Positions 41,787 to 50,811 of a DNA stretch of 64,000 bases are shown piece after piece. The notes below the pieces were generated by a model. It had not been told where the DNA came from. It made no database searches and saw only the letters and a list, made by a program, of their open reading frames with translations. Within the stretch, counting starts at the first letter, position 1; each line of letters opens with the position of its first letter. The stretch comes from JAPLDB01 sp038206355 (GTDB lineage: Bacteria; Bacteroidota; Bacteroidia; AKYH767-A; 2013-40CM-41-45): contig JBBRAY010000013.1 in assembly GCA_038206355.1 (NCBI GenBank), forward strand, positions 1 through 64,000. Direction: 5' to 3'. The position numbers were made by a program, and so were the translations under genes.

Positions 41787-43919
41787 TTAAACTTTTTCCT
41801 TTTCTTCTTTTGTCTTACCCTTTGCTTTTGCGATTACTTCTTCAGCAAGGTTTTTAGAAACTTCAGCATAGTGTGAAAATTCCATTGATGAAGACGCACG
41901 GCCTGAAGTGATGGTACGTAAAGTAGTCACGTAACCAAACATTTCACTCAGTGGAACTTTTGCACGGATAACCTGAGCACCTGCGCGGGTATCAATACCT
42001 TCAAGATGACCACGGCGTTTATTCAAATCACCCATTACATCTCCCATATATAAATCCGGAGTAACAACCTCTACCTTCATAATAGGCTCCATCAATACCG
42101 GTTTTGCTTTCGGACATGATTCACGGAAAGCAACCTTGGCACAAATTTCAAATGAAAGTGCATCAGAGTCAACAGCGTGGAATGATCCGTCAAACAAACG
42201 CACTTTTAATGTTTCAATCGGAAATCCTGCAAGCACACCTGTTCCCATAGCCTGAGCAAATCCTTTTGATACAGCAGGAATAAATTCACGTGGAATACTT
42301 CCGCCTGAAATTTCATTCTCAAACTGTAATCCGTGATTTCCTTTATCTAACCATTCTTTATCAGCAGGGCCAATTTCAAACTGGATATCAGCAAATTTAC
42401 CGCGACCACCGGTTTGTTTCTTGTAAACTTCACGATGTGAAACGTTGCTTGTAATTGTTTCGCGATAGGCAACCTGAGGAGCGCCCTGGTTACATTCTAC
42501 TTTGAACTCTCTGCGTAGACGATCCACAATAATTTCAAGGTGCAACTCGCCCATTCCGCTGATTACGGTCTGGCCTGTTTCTTCGTCAGTATGTACTTTG
42601 AAAGTAGGATCTTCTTCAGAAAGTTTATTCAATGCCATGCCCAGTTTATCAAGATCTGCCTGCGTCTTCGGCTCGATAGCTAAACCGATAACCGGTTTAG
42701 GGAAACTCATTGATTCAAGAACGATTGGGGCAGACGGGTCACATAAAGTATCACCTGTTCTGATATCTTTAAAACCCACAGCTGCAGCAAGGTCACCGGC
42801 TTCAATAAAATCGATTGGTGATTGCTTGTTGGCATGCATCCGGATGATACGACTGATCCGCTCATTCTTCATGGTGCGGGTATTCAGCACATAAGAACCG
42901 GCTTCCAGTCTTCCTGAGTAAACGCGGAAGAAAGCCAAGCGGCCTACGAAAGGATCCGTCATGATTTTAAAAGCGAGAGATGCAAACTTTTCCTTAGGAT
43001 CTGTTTTGCGGATCTCTTCTTTTTCTGTCTCCGGGTTAATACCGGTAATACCTTCAACGTCAATCGGAGCAGGTAAATATTGTATAACCCCGTCAAGCAT
43101 GGCCTGAACGCCTTTATTTTTAAAAGCTGATCCGCACATGATCGGAGTAATTTTCATTGCAATGGTTGCTTTACGGATAGCCGTACGCAATTCAGTTTCA
43201 GTTATTGAATTCGGATCTTCAAAAAACTTCTCCATCAGATGATCATCGAATTCCGCAACAGCCTCAACGAGGTTTGCTCTCCAATGATTCACGTCAGCTT
43301 GCATGTCAATAGGAATAGGCAACACATCAAATGTGGCACCTTTAGTCTCGTCATGCCAGATGATTGCTTTATTTGTAATCAGGTCAACAACACCTTTGAA
43401 CATGTCTTCAGCACCGATTGGCAACTGAAGGGGAACAGGATTTCCGTGAAGGCGCTCTTTGATTTGCGCAACAACGGTTAAAAAATCAGCTCCGGCACGG
43501 TCCATTTTATTAACGAAGCCAATACGAGGAACTTTATATTTGTTCATCTGACGCCATACCGTTTCTGACTGTGGCTCTACTCCGCCTACAGCACAGAAAA
43601 GTGCAACAGCACCGTCAAGAATACGCAATGAACGCTCTACTTCTACGGTAAAGTCAACGTGTCCGGGTGTATCAATGATGTTAATCTTGTACACCTCATT
43701 GTTGTAATCCCAATAAGTTGTGGTGGCAGCAGAGGTAATAGTGATTCCGCGTTCCTGCTCCTGAACCATCCAGTCCATAGTAGCAGCACCTTCATGCACT
43801 TCACCGATTTTGTGAACCTTGCCTGTATAATAAAGGATACGCTCAGTAGTTGTGGTTTTTCCGGCGTCGATATGAGCCGAAATTCCAATGTTGCGTGTTA
43901 TTGTGAGGTCTTTACTCAT
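41787..43919 (-). CDS. fusA: Elongation factor G
   Basis: The 710-residue GTPase drives translocation. It has the P-loop AHIDAGKTT (G1), the switch region with EQERGITITSAATTTYW, DTPGHVDF (G3) and NKMDRAG (G4), followed by domains II-V ending with GYVTTLRTITSGRASSSMEF. Length and order are normal. tuf, often next to it, is absent. Confidence 0.98.
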   Translation of the reverse strand: MSKDLTITRNIGISAHIDAGKTTTTERILYYTGKVHKIGEVHEGAATMDWMVQEQERGITITSAATTTYWDYNNEVYKINIIDTPGHVDFTVEVERSLRILDGAVALFCAVGGVEPQSETVWRQMNKYKVPRIGFVNKMDRAGADFLTVVAQIKERLHGNPVPLQLPIGAEDMFKGVVDLITNKAIIWHDETKGATFDVLPIPIDMQADVNHWRANLVEAVAEFDDHLMEKFFEDPNSITETELRTAIRKATIAMKITPIMCGSAFKNKGVQAMLDGVIQYLPAPIDVEGITGINPETEKEEIRKTDPKEKFASLAFKIMTDPFVGRLAFFRVYSGRLEAGSYVLNTRTMKNERISRIIRMHANKQSPIDFIEAGDLAAAVGFKDIRTGDTLCDPSAPIVLESMSFPKPVIGLAIEPKTQADLDKLGMALNKLSEEDPTFKVHTDEETGQTVISGMGELHLEIIVDRLRREFKVECNQGAPQVAYRETITSNVSHREVYKKQTGGRGKFADIQFEIGPADKEWLDKGNHGLQFENEISGGSIPREFIPAVSKGFAQAMGTGVLAGFPIETLKVRLFDGSFHAVDSDALSFEICAKVAFRESCPKAKPVLMEPIMKVEVVTPDLYMGDVMGDLNKRRGHLEGIDTRAGAQVIRAKVPLSEMFGYVTTLRTITSGRASSSMEFSHYAEVSKNLAEEVIAKAKGKTKEEKEKV

Positions 43920-44080
43920 TTGATTATTTATCCGTTAATCTTAACGATAGTATTTCTTTTCGCAGATAACCGGATACTTTAACGGGTACTACCCATTAGT
44001 TGTCCGATTTACATCCCTGAAAAATCCTGCTTTCAGGGCTACTTGGTTATCCTTAAATTGAAAGAACTATAGTCTTCCTG

Positions 44081-44551
44081 TTAATTGGCTCTGAAATGCG
44101 CGAATGCTTTATTTGCTTCCGCCATTTTGTGAGTATCTTCTTTTTTCTTTATCGCCGCACCTTCATTTTTTGAAGCTGCAATAATTTCATTCGCAAGTTT
44201 GTCTGCCATCGTCTTTTCATTCCTTCCACGGGCATATCCGATCAGCCATTTAATACTAAGTGCTGTTCTGCGATCCGGACGAATTTCTGTCGGAATCTGG
44301 AACGTAGCTCCACCCACCCTGCGGCTCTTTACTTCTACTGTTGGCATTACGTTAGCCATTGCTTTCTTCCAAGTATCCAGTCCCGGCTCCTTTAATTTCT
44401 CTTCAACTTTGCTCAAAGCATCATAAAAGATAGCATAAGAAGTATTCTTCTTACCCTGGTACATCAGCATATTCACGAAACGTGTTACCATCTGATCATT
44501 AAACTTAGGATCAGGGAGTAGTATTCGTTTTTTCGGTTTCGATTTGCGCAT
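44081..44551 (-). CDS. rpsG: 30S ribosomal protein S7
   Basis: The protein is 156 residues from the ATG at 44551 (MRKSKPKKRILLPDPKFNDQ). The frame opens at a TTG at 44578, but those nine codons lie in a GCAATTGGCAATT repeat and are not part of S7. The core has VTRFVNMLMYQGKKNTSYAIFYDAL and VGGATFQIPTEIRPDRR. It nucleates assembly of the 30S head. Confidence 0.96.
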   Translation of the reverse strand: MRKSKPKKRILLPDPKFNDQMVTRFVNMLMYQGKKNTSYAIFYDALSKVEEKLKEPGLDTWKKAMANVMPTVEVKSRRVGGATFQIPTEIRPDRRTALSIKWLIGYARGRNEKTMADKLANEIIAASKNEGAAIKKKEDTHKMAEANKAFAHFRAN

Positions 44552-44586
44552 CTTATTCTTATTGTTTGCAATTGGCAATTTGCAAT

Positions 44587-44602
44587 CCCGATAGCTATTG
44601 GG
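44587..44602. repeat. Dispersed 16-bp palindrome, imperfect copy
   Basis: CCCGATAGCTATTGGG differs by one base from the perfect palindrome found at 46933, 50787, 52622 and 59161. It lies between rpsL and rpsG. Confidence 0.7.
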
Positions 44603-44629
44603 AGCGCATTGCCAACTTTTCTGATTTTA

Positions 44630-45013
44630 TTATTTCTTCGCTGCTTTAGGACGTTTCGTGCCGTATTTGCTGCGTTGTTGTGTTCTTCCTTCTACTCCGG
44701 CAGTATCCAGTACTCCTCTTACAATGTGGTAACGAACACCCGGTAAGTCTTTCACACGACCTCCGCGGATCATCACGATACTATGTTCCTGTAGGTTATG
44801 ACCTTCTCCCGGGATATATGCTGACACCTCAAACTTGTTAGTAAGACGTACACGAGCCACTTTACGCATTGCTGAATTCGGCTTTTTCGGAGTGGTTGTG
44901 TACACACGTGTACATACCCCTCTGCGCTGAGGGCAACTTGTTAAAGCAGGTGATTTACTCTTATCAACGAGCTTTTCGCGGCCTTTTCTTACTAATTGTT
45001 GTACTGTTGGCAT
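44630..45013 (-). CDS. rpsL: 30S ribosomal protein S12
   Basis: The 127-residue protein has TTPKKPNSAMRKVARVRLTN and GRVKDLPGVRYHIVRG. Lysines at both streptomycin-resistance positions are wild type, so the sequence predicts susceptibility at this locus. The Asp of KDLPG is the usual methylthiolation site. It is the first gene of the supercluster, about 110 bases after a canonical promoter. Confidence 0.98.
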   Translation of the reverse strand: MPTVQQLVRKGREKLVDKSKSPALTSCPQRRGVCTRVYTTTPKKPNSAMRKVARVRLTNKFEVSAYIPGEGHNLQEHSIVMIRGGRVKDLPGVRYHIVRGVLDTAGVEGRTQQRSKYGTKRPKAAKK

Positions 45014-45128
45014 TTTAATTAATCAAGTATTAAGTACTGAGTACCAAGTATAAAGATAAAATTTTCTCCCTATTTCTCAGGACTTTATACCTTATATTAT
45101 GTACTTTTTGGTTTTTTTTTCGGGGTTG

Positions 45129-45159
45129 CAAATGTAAAACTTCTTTTCAATCCACCAAA
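45129..45159 (-). promoter_or_regulatory. Promoter of the str-S10-spc-alpha supercluster
   Basis: On the minus strand a -33 TTTG (45159-45156) is followed after exactly 19 bases by TACATTTG (45136-45129). This matches the Bacteroidota consensus TTTG-N19-TAnnTTTG perfectly. The predicted leader to the rpsL ATG is about 110 bases. Confidence 0.85.
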
Positions 45160-45464
45160 CGTTGAAAAAATATTTTTTAAAGAAGTTATAATGCAGGAAA
45201 AAGCCTGTTCATCTAAGTAATCATATCTGCCGGACAAATAATTTGAATGGCATTATTTTAAGTTCCTGAAACTCCCCGGATTTTTTGATCCGGATTTCCG
45301 AAAACTGCCTCAAAATAATCCTACAAAATTACCTTGTTTTGGGAATTTGAAGCAATTTTAACAGTGAATCAGAATTACAAAGTACTACAGATAAGGCAAT
45401 TCAGATTACGATTTTCAGCCAAAATGATGATAGGCATTCTAAATCAGGCAATTCACCCCAACTA
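45160..45464. other. Non-coding region upstream of the supercluster promoter
   Basis: It is AT-rich without a convincing gene. One hairpin is visible, CCGGATTTTTTGATCCGG at 45276-45293. The right end grades into the remains of a type IX sorting-domain gene on the plus strand. Confidence 0.5.
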
Positions 45465-45893
45465 ATCCCTGCAGAGTCAACAATCCTGGGACCTGTAAAC
45501 GGATCTTCCATCTTAGTTCTATGGGGTTCAACAAACGGAAATGTATCTGCACAGGCAGTAAATGCATAAGGAAATTCCGGATACAGGGCGCTTGCCTGTA
45601 CAATATCCTGCCGTCAGAGTCAGGTGAATGGATCATTCAGTGGATTCAACGCAGCAGTATATCCGAATCCAGCGTCAGAAAAAGCAACGGTGAAATTCAT
45701 GGCTTCAACTGCCGCTCAATATCATCTCAACATGACTGATGTACTTGGTCAACGCATACTTTCAACTGAAGGTACAGCTGTTGAAGGCAGGAATATGATT
45801 GATCTTGATCTGAACAATGTTGCCAAAGGTGTTTATCTGCTCAATATCATGAGTGGTGATGATGCACAACAGATCAGCGTTGTGGTAGAATAA
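45465..45893 (+). pseudogene. C-terminal remnant of a T9SS-secreted protein
   Basis: One frame reads IPAESTILGPV...LVLWGSTNGNVSAQAVNA, a TAA stop at 45567-45569, then GNSGYRALACTISCRQSQ and a complete type A sorting domain (FNAAVYPNPASEK to DAQQISVVVE). The stop falls where related proteins usually have a Cys (NACGNSG), so one codon broke the frame. The N-terminal part of the gene is absent. A downstream GTG at 45624 could still allow a secretion tail without cargo to be made, but no purpose is evident. A strong terminator follows. Confidence 0.8.
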
Positions 45894-45916
45894 AAAAGTA
45901 ATCTGTTTAATTTTTT

Positions 45917-45950
45917 AAAATCCCGCTTACAAATTTGTAGGCGGGATTTT
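45917..45950. terminator. Bidirectional intrinsic terminator
   Basis: AAAATCCCGC and GCGGGATTTT bound an inner TACAAATTTGTA, giving a near-perfect 34-bp inverted repeat with one G-T pair and flanking T/A tracts. It lies between the sorting-domain remnant (plus) and ispH (minus). Confidence 0.85.
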
Positions 45951-45994
45951 TATTTATGTACAGAACAATATTCTGTTTTTTTAAAAACGAAAAA

Positions 45995-46906
45995 TCACCT
46001 CGCAACTCCTTCTCTCTTGTCAACCAATGCCCCTTCATTGCCGAGGTGGGCGGCTACTTTTTCCATCAACCACATTGGTGTACTTGTCGCACCGCAGATG
46101 CCCACGGTTTCTACTCCGACTAACCATTCCGGAACTATTTCAGGTGCATCAGAAATAAAATACGATTGCGGATTGGAGGCCTGGCAAACGCTGTAGAGGG
46201 CTTTGCCGTTTGAACTTTTTTTCCCGCTAACAAAAAGTATTACGTCATGCGCTTTTGCAAATCGCTGCAATTGCGGTTCACGGTTACTTACCTGCCGGCA
46301 TAAGGTATCGTTCGCGATAAAATCTCCTTCTTCCAATGATCCTTTTGTACTGACAATTCTTTCCTGAATCATCTGTTCCATTTTTTCAAAACCTGCAGTG
46401 CTTTTAGTCGTCTGAGAAAAGAAGCGTATCGGTTTTGTAAAATCTACTTTCAATAAATCTTCTTCTGTTTTTACGATGATTGCTTTTTGATTCGTCTGAC
46501 CGACGAGACCGTTAACTTCAGCGTGTCCCGCTTCACCATAAATTACAATCTGACCATCACCCTCTTCTACTTCATCGTAACTGTTCCTTACGCGGTTTTG
46601 CAGTTTCAGTACGACGGGACAAGAGGCATCAATCAGTTCAATATTATTTTGCAATGCGAGCTGATAAGTTTCAGGAGGTTCACCGTGGGCGCGGATCAGG
46701 ACTTTGCAATCGTGAAGATTCTTCAGCTGTTCATGATTGATAATTTCAAGTCCTTTGTTACGCAGGCGATCCACTTCCATGTTGTTGTGAACGATATCGC
46801 CCAAACAATACAATTTATTATCGCGCTCCAGTTCCTCTTCAGCCATCTGAATTGCATAGACTACACCGAAGCAGAAACCGCTATGTGGGTCAATCGTGAC
46901 TTTCAT
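45995..46906 (-). CDS. ispH: 4-Hydroxy-3-methylbut-2-enyl diphosphate reductase
   Basis: The 303-residue enzyme makes IPP and DMAPP in the last step of the MEP isoprenoid pathway. Its three cluster ligands are Cys12 (SGFCFGV), Cys96 (DASCPVV) and Cys203 (NDTLCRQVSNRE). The substrate His residues lie in IRAHGEPPE and GEAGHAEVNG. GICGATSTPMWLMEKV closes the fold. Length is normal for Bacteroidota. A -7 box lies 4 bases before the ATG. Confidence 0.96.
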   Translation of the reverse strand: MKVTIDPHSGFCFGVVYAIQMAEEELERDNKLYCLGDIVHNNMEVDRLRNKGLEIINHEQLKNLHDCKVLIRAHGEPPETYQLALQNNIELIDASCPVVLKLQNRVRNSYDEVEEGDGQIVIYGEAGHAEVNGLVGQTNQKAIIVKTEEDLLKVDFTKPIRFFSQTTKSTAGFEKMEQMIQERIVSTKGSLEEGDFIANDTLCRQVSNREPQLQRFAKAHDVILFVSGKKSSNGKALYSVCQASNPQSYFISDAPEIVPEWLVGVETVGICGATSTPMWLMEKVAAHLGNEGALVDKREGVAR

Positions 46907-46910
46907 GGTG

Positions 46911-46918
46911 CAAAGATA
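46911..46918 (-). promoter_or_regulatory. -7 promoter element of ispH
   Basis: On the minus strand TATCTTTG matches TAnnTTTG exactly and ends 4 bases before the ispH ATG, implying a leaderless or nearly leaderless mRNA. The expected -33 region is occupied by the 16-bp palindrome repeat and has no TTTG. Confidence 0.5.
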
Positions 46919-46932
46919 GACAAGAAATGAGT

Positions 46933-46948
46933 CCCGATAGCTATCGGG
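46933..46948. repeat. Dispersed 16-bp palindrome
   Basis: CCCGATAGCTATCGGG, perfect. It is flanked by GAGT and AAGAGATGTGAG. A decayed second copy (CCCGATAGGTATCGTG) follows at 46962-46977. Confidence 0.85.
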
Positions 46949-47063
46949 AAGAGATGTGAGTCCCGATAGGTATCGTGATGAGATGTGAGATAGCAGCCAT
47001 AAAGTTTACGGGATAAGAATGGTGAATTAAAAGATTCACAAGAAAAAGAAGAAAAAAAATAAG

Positions 47064-47753
47064 CTATTTTTTTGTTGAGTCAGGCGGTGCACCGGGACTA
47101 TATAGCGGAGGATTTGCCGGAACGTTTGGACCTTTATTTTTATCTCCTGCTTTATCAGTTCCTTTATCACCAGCTTTCTTGGCGTCAGCAGCTTTTTTTG
47201 CATCGTCTTTCTTTTTCTGTTCAGCCGCTATAATTGCGATGTCATCACCCTCCTTAAAAGATCCCTCACTAAGTACGGTACCCTTTCTGTTATACGTTTT
47301 CCAGACTCCATCCTTTTTCCCGTTCTTAAAACTTCCTTCCTGGCGAATGCTTCCGTCTTCAAAATATTTCGACCATTTGCCATCCCTTTTTCCGTTGGCA
47401 TATTGTCCTTCATTTGCAACCTGACCGGAGAAAAAATACCGGTTATAAACTCCATCTTTAATCCCACCAAGGTATTCCTGTTCCTCTTTGACTTTTCCGA
47501 AAGAGTAATACTTCTTCTCCATTCCTTCCTTCTTGTCGTTCACCCAATCGGTTTCTGCAATTTTATCACCGAAGGAATTAAAAATTACCCATGTACCCTG
47601 CTTACGACCCAATTCATCCGATTTATTACGGTGTCTTTTATCCTTACCGGATGCATATTTAGGCTTAACTTCAGTTTGGGCGAAAATCAGGGCAGGAAAG
47701 ACGAAAAGAAAAATCAACAAAATAACAGCTCTGAATTTTTTGATCCGAGTCAT
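47064..47753 (-). CDS. Secreted MORN-repeat (YwqK-like) protein
   Basis: The 229-residue protein has a signal peptide (about 1-26, ending LIFAQ). Six or so MORN_2-type repeats of about 22 residues follow (KQGTWVIFNSFGDKIAE, KEGMEKKYYSFGKVKEE, RDGKWSKYFEDGSIRQEGSF, KDGVWKTYNRKGTVLSEG). A low-complexity Lys/Ala/Asp tail and a Pro-rich end close it. Such proteins are named YwqK-like but their role is unknown. It lies 12 bases after the fadN-like gene and is probably co-transcribed with it. Confidence 0.82.
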   Translation of the reverse strand: MTRIKKFRAVILLIFLFVFPALIFAQTEVKPKYASGKDKRHRNKSDELGRKQGTWVIFNSFGDKIAETDWVNDKKEGMEKKYYSFGKVKEEQEYLGGIKDGVYNRYFFSGQVANEGQYANGKRDGKWSKYFEDGSIRQEGSFKNGKKDGVWKTYNRKGTVLSEGSFKEGDDIAIIAAEQKKKDDAKKAADAKKAGDKGTDKAGDKNKGPNVPANPPLYSPGAPPDSTKK

Positions 47754-47765
47754 AGATGAATAAGT

Positions 47766-50168
47766 TTAGTTGCGAAGTGGTTTCCCTGTGGTAAGAATAC
47801 TCTGAATTCGTTCCAGCGTTTTTCGCTCACCGCACAAAGATAAGAAAGCTTCGCGCTCCAATTCTAATAAATATTTTTCACTTACCAAAGTTGGTGCTGA
47901 TAAATCACCTCCACACATTACATAAGCAAGCTTTTCAGAAATCATCTGGTCGTGTTCAGAAATATAATTTCCTGATTTCATGATAGAAGCTCCGGCATAA
48001 ATCATCCCCAAGGCACTTTTTCCCAGCACTTTGATATCACGTCTTTCAACAGGGCGAACATAACCGGCATCTGACATTTCAATCACGGCACGCCTTGCTT
48101 CACTGATCTGACGTGAAAGATTCATTACAACCTCATCATGTCCTGATCTTAAGATTTTTAAGTCAAAGGCTTCATGTGCTGATGTAGATACCTTTGCCAT
48201 GCCGATTGTAAGAAAATACTCTCTTAAAACCTGTTCATCAATATTATTCGGACTAAAAGAATCGCTTGCACGAAGGGCGAATTCCTTGCTTCCACCGCCA
48301 CCCGGAATCAGCCCGACTCCGAACTCCACCATCCCGATATAAGTCTCTGCCGCGGCTACAATTTTATCGGCATGTAACGACATTTCGCAACCACCTCCAA
48401 GTGACAATCCGCGCGGTGCCACAACAACAGGAATGGAGGAATAACGAACCCGCATATTCATACTCTGAAATACCCTGATGGCCATGTCAATCTCATCCCA
48501 TTCCTGTTCGGTAGCCATCATGAATATCATAGCCAGGTTGGCGCCGGCTGAGAAATTCTGTGCTTCGTTTCCGATCACCAGCCCGCGAAAATCTTTTTCC
48601 GCAGTTTCAATTGCTCTGTTCATCCCCTCGACGATCTCGCCACCGATGGTATTCATCTTGGTGCGGAACTCAAGATTCAAGACTCCATCTCCTATGTCAA
48701 TCAGGTTGCAGCCGGAATTTTTCCATATTGTTTTATCCCTGCACACATCAAGGTAGATATAGTTTTCGGTGCCGGGTATTTTACGGTAATCTTTATCCGG
48801 GATGGAGTAGTATAATTTACTTCCGTCTTTGGTCGTGAAAAAAGTATTCTTTCCGTTGGCAATCAAATCATATACCCATTTCGAAGGTTTCAGTCCCTCC
48901 TTCTCCATCTTTTTAACGGTTTCGGAAACTCCCAAGGCATCCCATATTGCAAAGGGGCCGATCTCCCATCCAAATCCTGCACACAAAGCATCATCTATCA
49001 GATATACATCATCGGCAATCTCAGGAATGCGGTTGCTGATATACTGAAACAGGTTATAAAAAGAAGCCCTGTAAAACTCACCGGCCTTGTCTTGTCCACT
49101 CACCAATGCTTTCAATCTGTCGGGCAAACTGTCAATCACCTTTGCCTGTTCAATGGTTGCAAATCTTACTTTCCCTTTCGGTTTATATTCCAGCGTTTTC
49201 AGGTCGAGTGACTGAATTTCACTTTTACCACCGGGTGATTTTACTTTTTTGTAAAAGCCCTGACCTGTTTTATCACCGAGCCAATTATTATCTACAATTT
49301 TCTGAACGTATTCCGGCAATTTGAAATTGGCTCTTCCTTCGTCTTCAGGGCACCGTGCGGATAAATCATTTGCAACTTTCACAAGTGTATCAAGACCTAC
49401 CACATCGCATGTTCTGAATGTGGCAGATTTCGGACGACCCAGTAATGGACCGGTAAGTTTATCCACTTCCTCAACTGTCAATCCCATCTTTTCAACGAGA
49501 TGAAATAAACTCATGATGCTGTACACGCCGATCCTGTTGGCGATGAAGGCAGGTGTATCTTTACATGGAACCGTTTCCTTACCTAGAAATTTATCTCCGT
49601 AATCCATCAGGAATTCAATCACAGAAGGATCTGTTTCAGGTCCGGGAATTATTTCAAGCAGTCGCAGATACCTTGGCGGGTTGAAAAAATGGGTGCCGCA
49701 AAAATGTTTTTGAAAATCGCCGCTTCTTCCTTCACTCATCAGGTGAATGGGAATACCGCTGGTGTTGCTGGTGATCAGCGTACCGGGCTTTCGGTATTTT
49801 TCAACTTCTTCAAAAACTTTTTTTTTGATGTCAAGATTTTCAATGACCACTTCAAGTATCCAGTCACAACCGGAAATATCTTTCATGTTATCAGAAAAAT
49901 TTCCCGTCCTGATTAATGAGGCAAAAGATTTTTTATAGATTGAAGATGGATTTGCTTTCAGCGTATTCTGAAGTGCGCCATTTACAATCCTGTTTTTAAA
50001 TTGCGGGGAGTCAATTGTCAATCCTTTCTTTTTTTCTTCGTCAGAAAGTTCCTTCGGGACGATATCGAGTAAGAGTACGTTCACTCCTATGTTAGCAAAG
50101 TGACAGGCAATACGGCTTCCCATAATTCCGGAACCAAGGATTGCAACGTGTGTTATATTTCTTTTCAT
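47766..50168 (-). CDS. 3-Hydroxyacyl-CoA dehydrogenase / enoyl-CoA hydratase (FadN-like)
   Basis: The protein is 800 residues from the ATG at 50168; the frame opens 27 bases earlier at a TTG inside repeat spacer. It performs the hydration and NAD-dependent oxidation steps of fatty acid beta-oxidation. The N-terminal Rossmann fold reads VAILGSGIMGSRIACHFANIGVNVLLLD. The dehydrogenase helical domain follows (GTHFFNPPRYLRLLEIIPG, PAFIANRIGVYSI). The C-terminal crotonase domain (about 460-700) has GNEAQNFSAGANLAM and RGLSLGGGCEMSLHAD with the oxyanion glycines. This order, dehydrogenase first, is that of FadN rather than FadB. Confidence 0.92.
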   Translation of the reverse strand: MKRNITHVAILGSGIMGSRIACHFANIGVNVLLLDIVPKELSDEEKKKGLTIDSPQFKNRIVNGALQNTLKANPSSIYKKSFASLIRTGNFSDNMKDISGCDWILEVVIENLDIKKKVFEEVEKYRKPGTLITSNTSGIPIHLMSEGRSGDFQKHFCGTHFFNPPRYLRLLEIIPGPETDPSVIEFLMDYGDKFLGKETVPCKDTPAFIANRIGVYSIMSLFHLVEKMGLTVEEVDKLTGPLLGRPKSATFRTCDVVGLDTLVKVANDLSARCPEDEGRANFKLPEYVQKIVDNNWLGDKTGQGFYKKVKSPGGKSEIQSLDLKTLEYKPKGKVRFATIEQAKVIDSLPDRLKALVSGQDKAGEFYRASFYNLFQYISNRIPEIADDVYLIDDALCAGFGWEIGPFAIWDALGVSETVKKMEKEGLKPSKWVYDLIANGKNTFFTTKDGSKLYYSIPDKDYRKIPGTENYIYLDVCRDKTIWKNSGCNLIDIGDGVLNLEFRTKMNTIGGEIVEGMNRAIETAEKDFRGLVIGNEAQNFSAGANLAMIFMMATEQEWDEIDMAIRVFQSMNMRVRYSSIPVVVAPRGLSLGGGCEMSLHADKIVAAAETYIGMVEFGVGLIPGGGGSKEFALRASDSFSPNNIDEQVLREYFLTIGMAKVSTSAHEAFDLKILRSGHDEVVMNLSRQISEARRAVIEMSDAGYVRPVERRDIKVLGKSALGMIYAGASIMKSGNYISEHDQMISEKLAYVMCGGDLSAPTLVSEKYLLELEREAFLSLCGERKTLERIQSILTTGKPLRN

Positions 50169-50240
50169 GTTTAATTGGAATGAGATGTGAGACAACAGCC
50201 TTGAGACTATATGGGATTCTGATGTCCGGTATATTATTTC

Positions 50241-50600
50241 TTACTTCTTGTCTTTAAGTTTTTTCTGTAATACGTAATTCATTTTTTGATTTTCGTCTAT
50301 CAATCGAAGTAAAGAATTTAATACTTCTTTTTTAATCAAGCCCAGTTTATTAGAAACCACTACCTGCGTTTGAAGTTCATAAGAGGAACAATTTGAAATA
50401 CCCGGGAAGTGGACAAATTCGTTATCAGAATTTCGTCCGGCTCCTTCAGCAATATTGGAAGCTATCGATACAATAGCTCTTCTGATTTTAGAGGTAAGTC
50501 CGTATTTTTCCTCAACAGGAAATTTTGCTGTTGCTTTATAAACTTCAACTGAAAGGTTGATTGATTTCTGCCAGATTTTAATTTGCTTAAGATTGTGCAT
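50241..50600 (-). CDS. Four-helix bundle protein (S23/IVS-like)
   Basis: I chose the start MHNLKQIKIWQKS at 50600 (119 residues), because the family begins with this K-x-W-Q-K helix; an upstream ATG at 50648 is also in frame. Conserved features are FPVEEKYGLTSKIRRAIVSIASNIAEGAGR and a degenerate form of the usual F-x-x-F-L-x-I-A-x-G-S (FVHFPGISNCSS), then YELQTQ and LGLI. Related proteins are found in 23S rRNA intervening sequences and as free genes across Bacteroidota; function is unknown. It lies between fadD and the fadN-like gene. Confidence 0.82.
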   Translation of the reverse strand: MHNLKQIKIWQKSINLSVEVYKATAKFPVEEKYGLTSKIRRAIVSIASNIAEGAGRNSDNEFVHFPGISNCSSYELQTQVVVSNKLGLIKKEVLNSLLRLIDENQKMNYVLQKKLKDKK

Positions 50601-50786
50601 TGCTTTTTTTCCGGCAAGATGAAAAGTCATATCTTTAAATGAAAACATTATATCATGTTTATTATTTAATCCTTTATTTTCTTTTCAATGAAACACCAAC
50701 AAATCCTGATTAACAATCACAAATTCATGACCTTTCGTTTCTCATCTCTCATCTCATCACGATAGCTATCGGGACTAATATCTCTT

Positions 50787-50802
50787 CCCGATAGCTATCG
50801 GG
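50787..50802. repeat. Dispersed 16-bp palindrome
   Basis: CCCGATAGCTATCGGG, perfect. A slightly decayed partner (CACGATAGCTATCGGG) lies at 50758-50773, so the pair mirrors the arrangement at 46933/46962. Confidence 0.85.
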
Positions 50803-50811
50803 ACTCATTTC

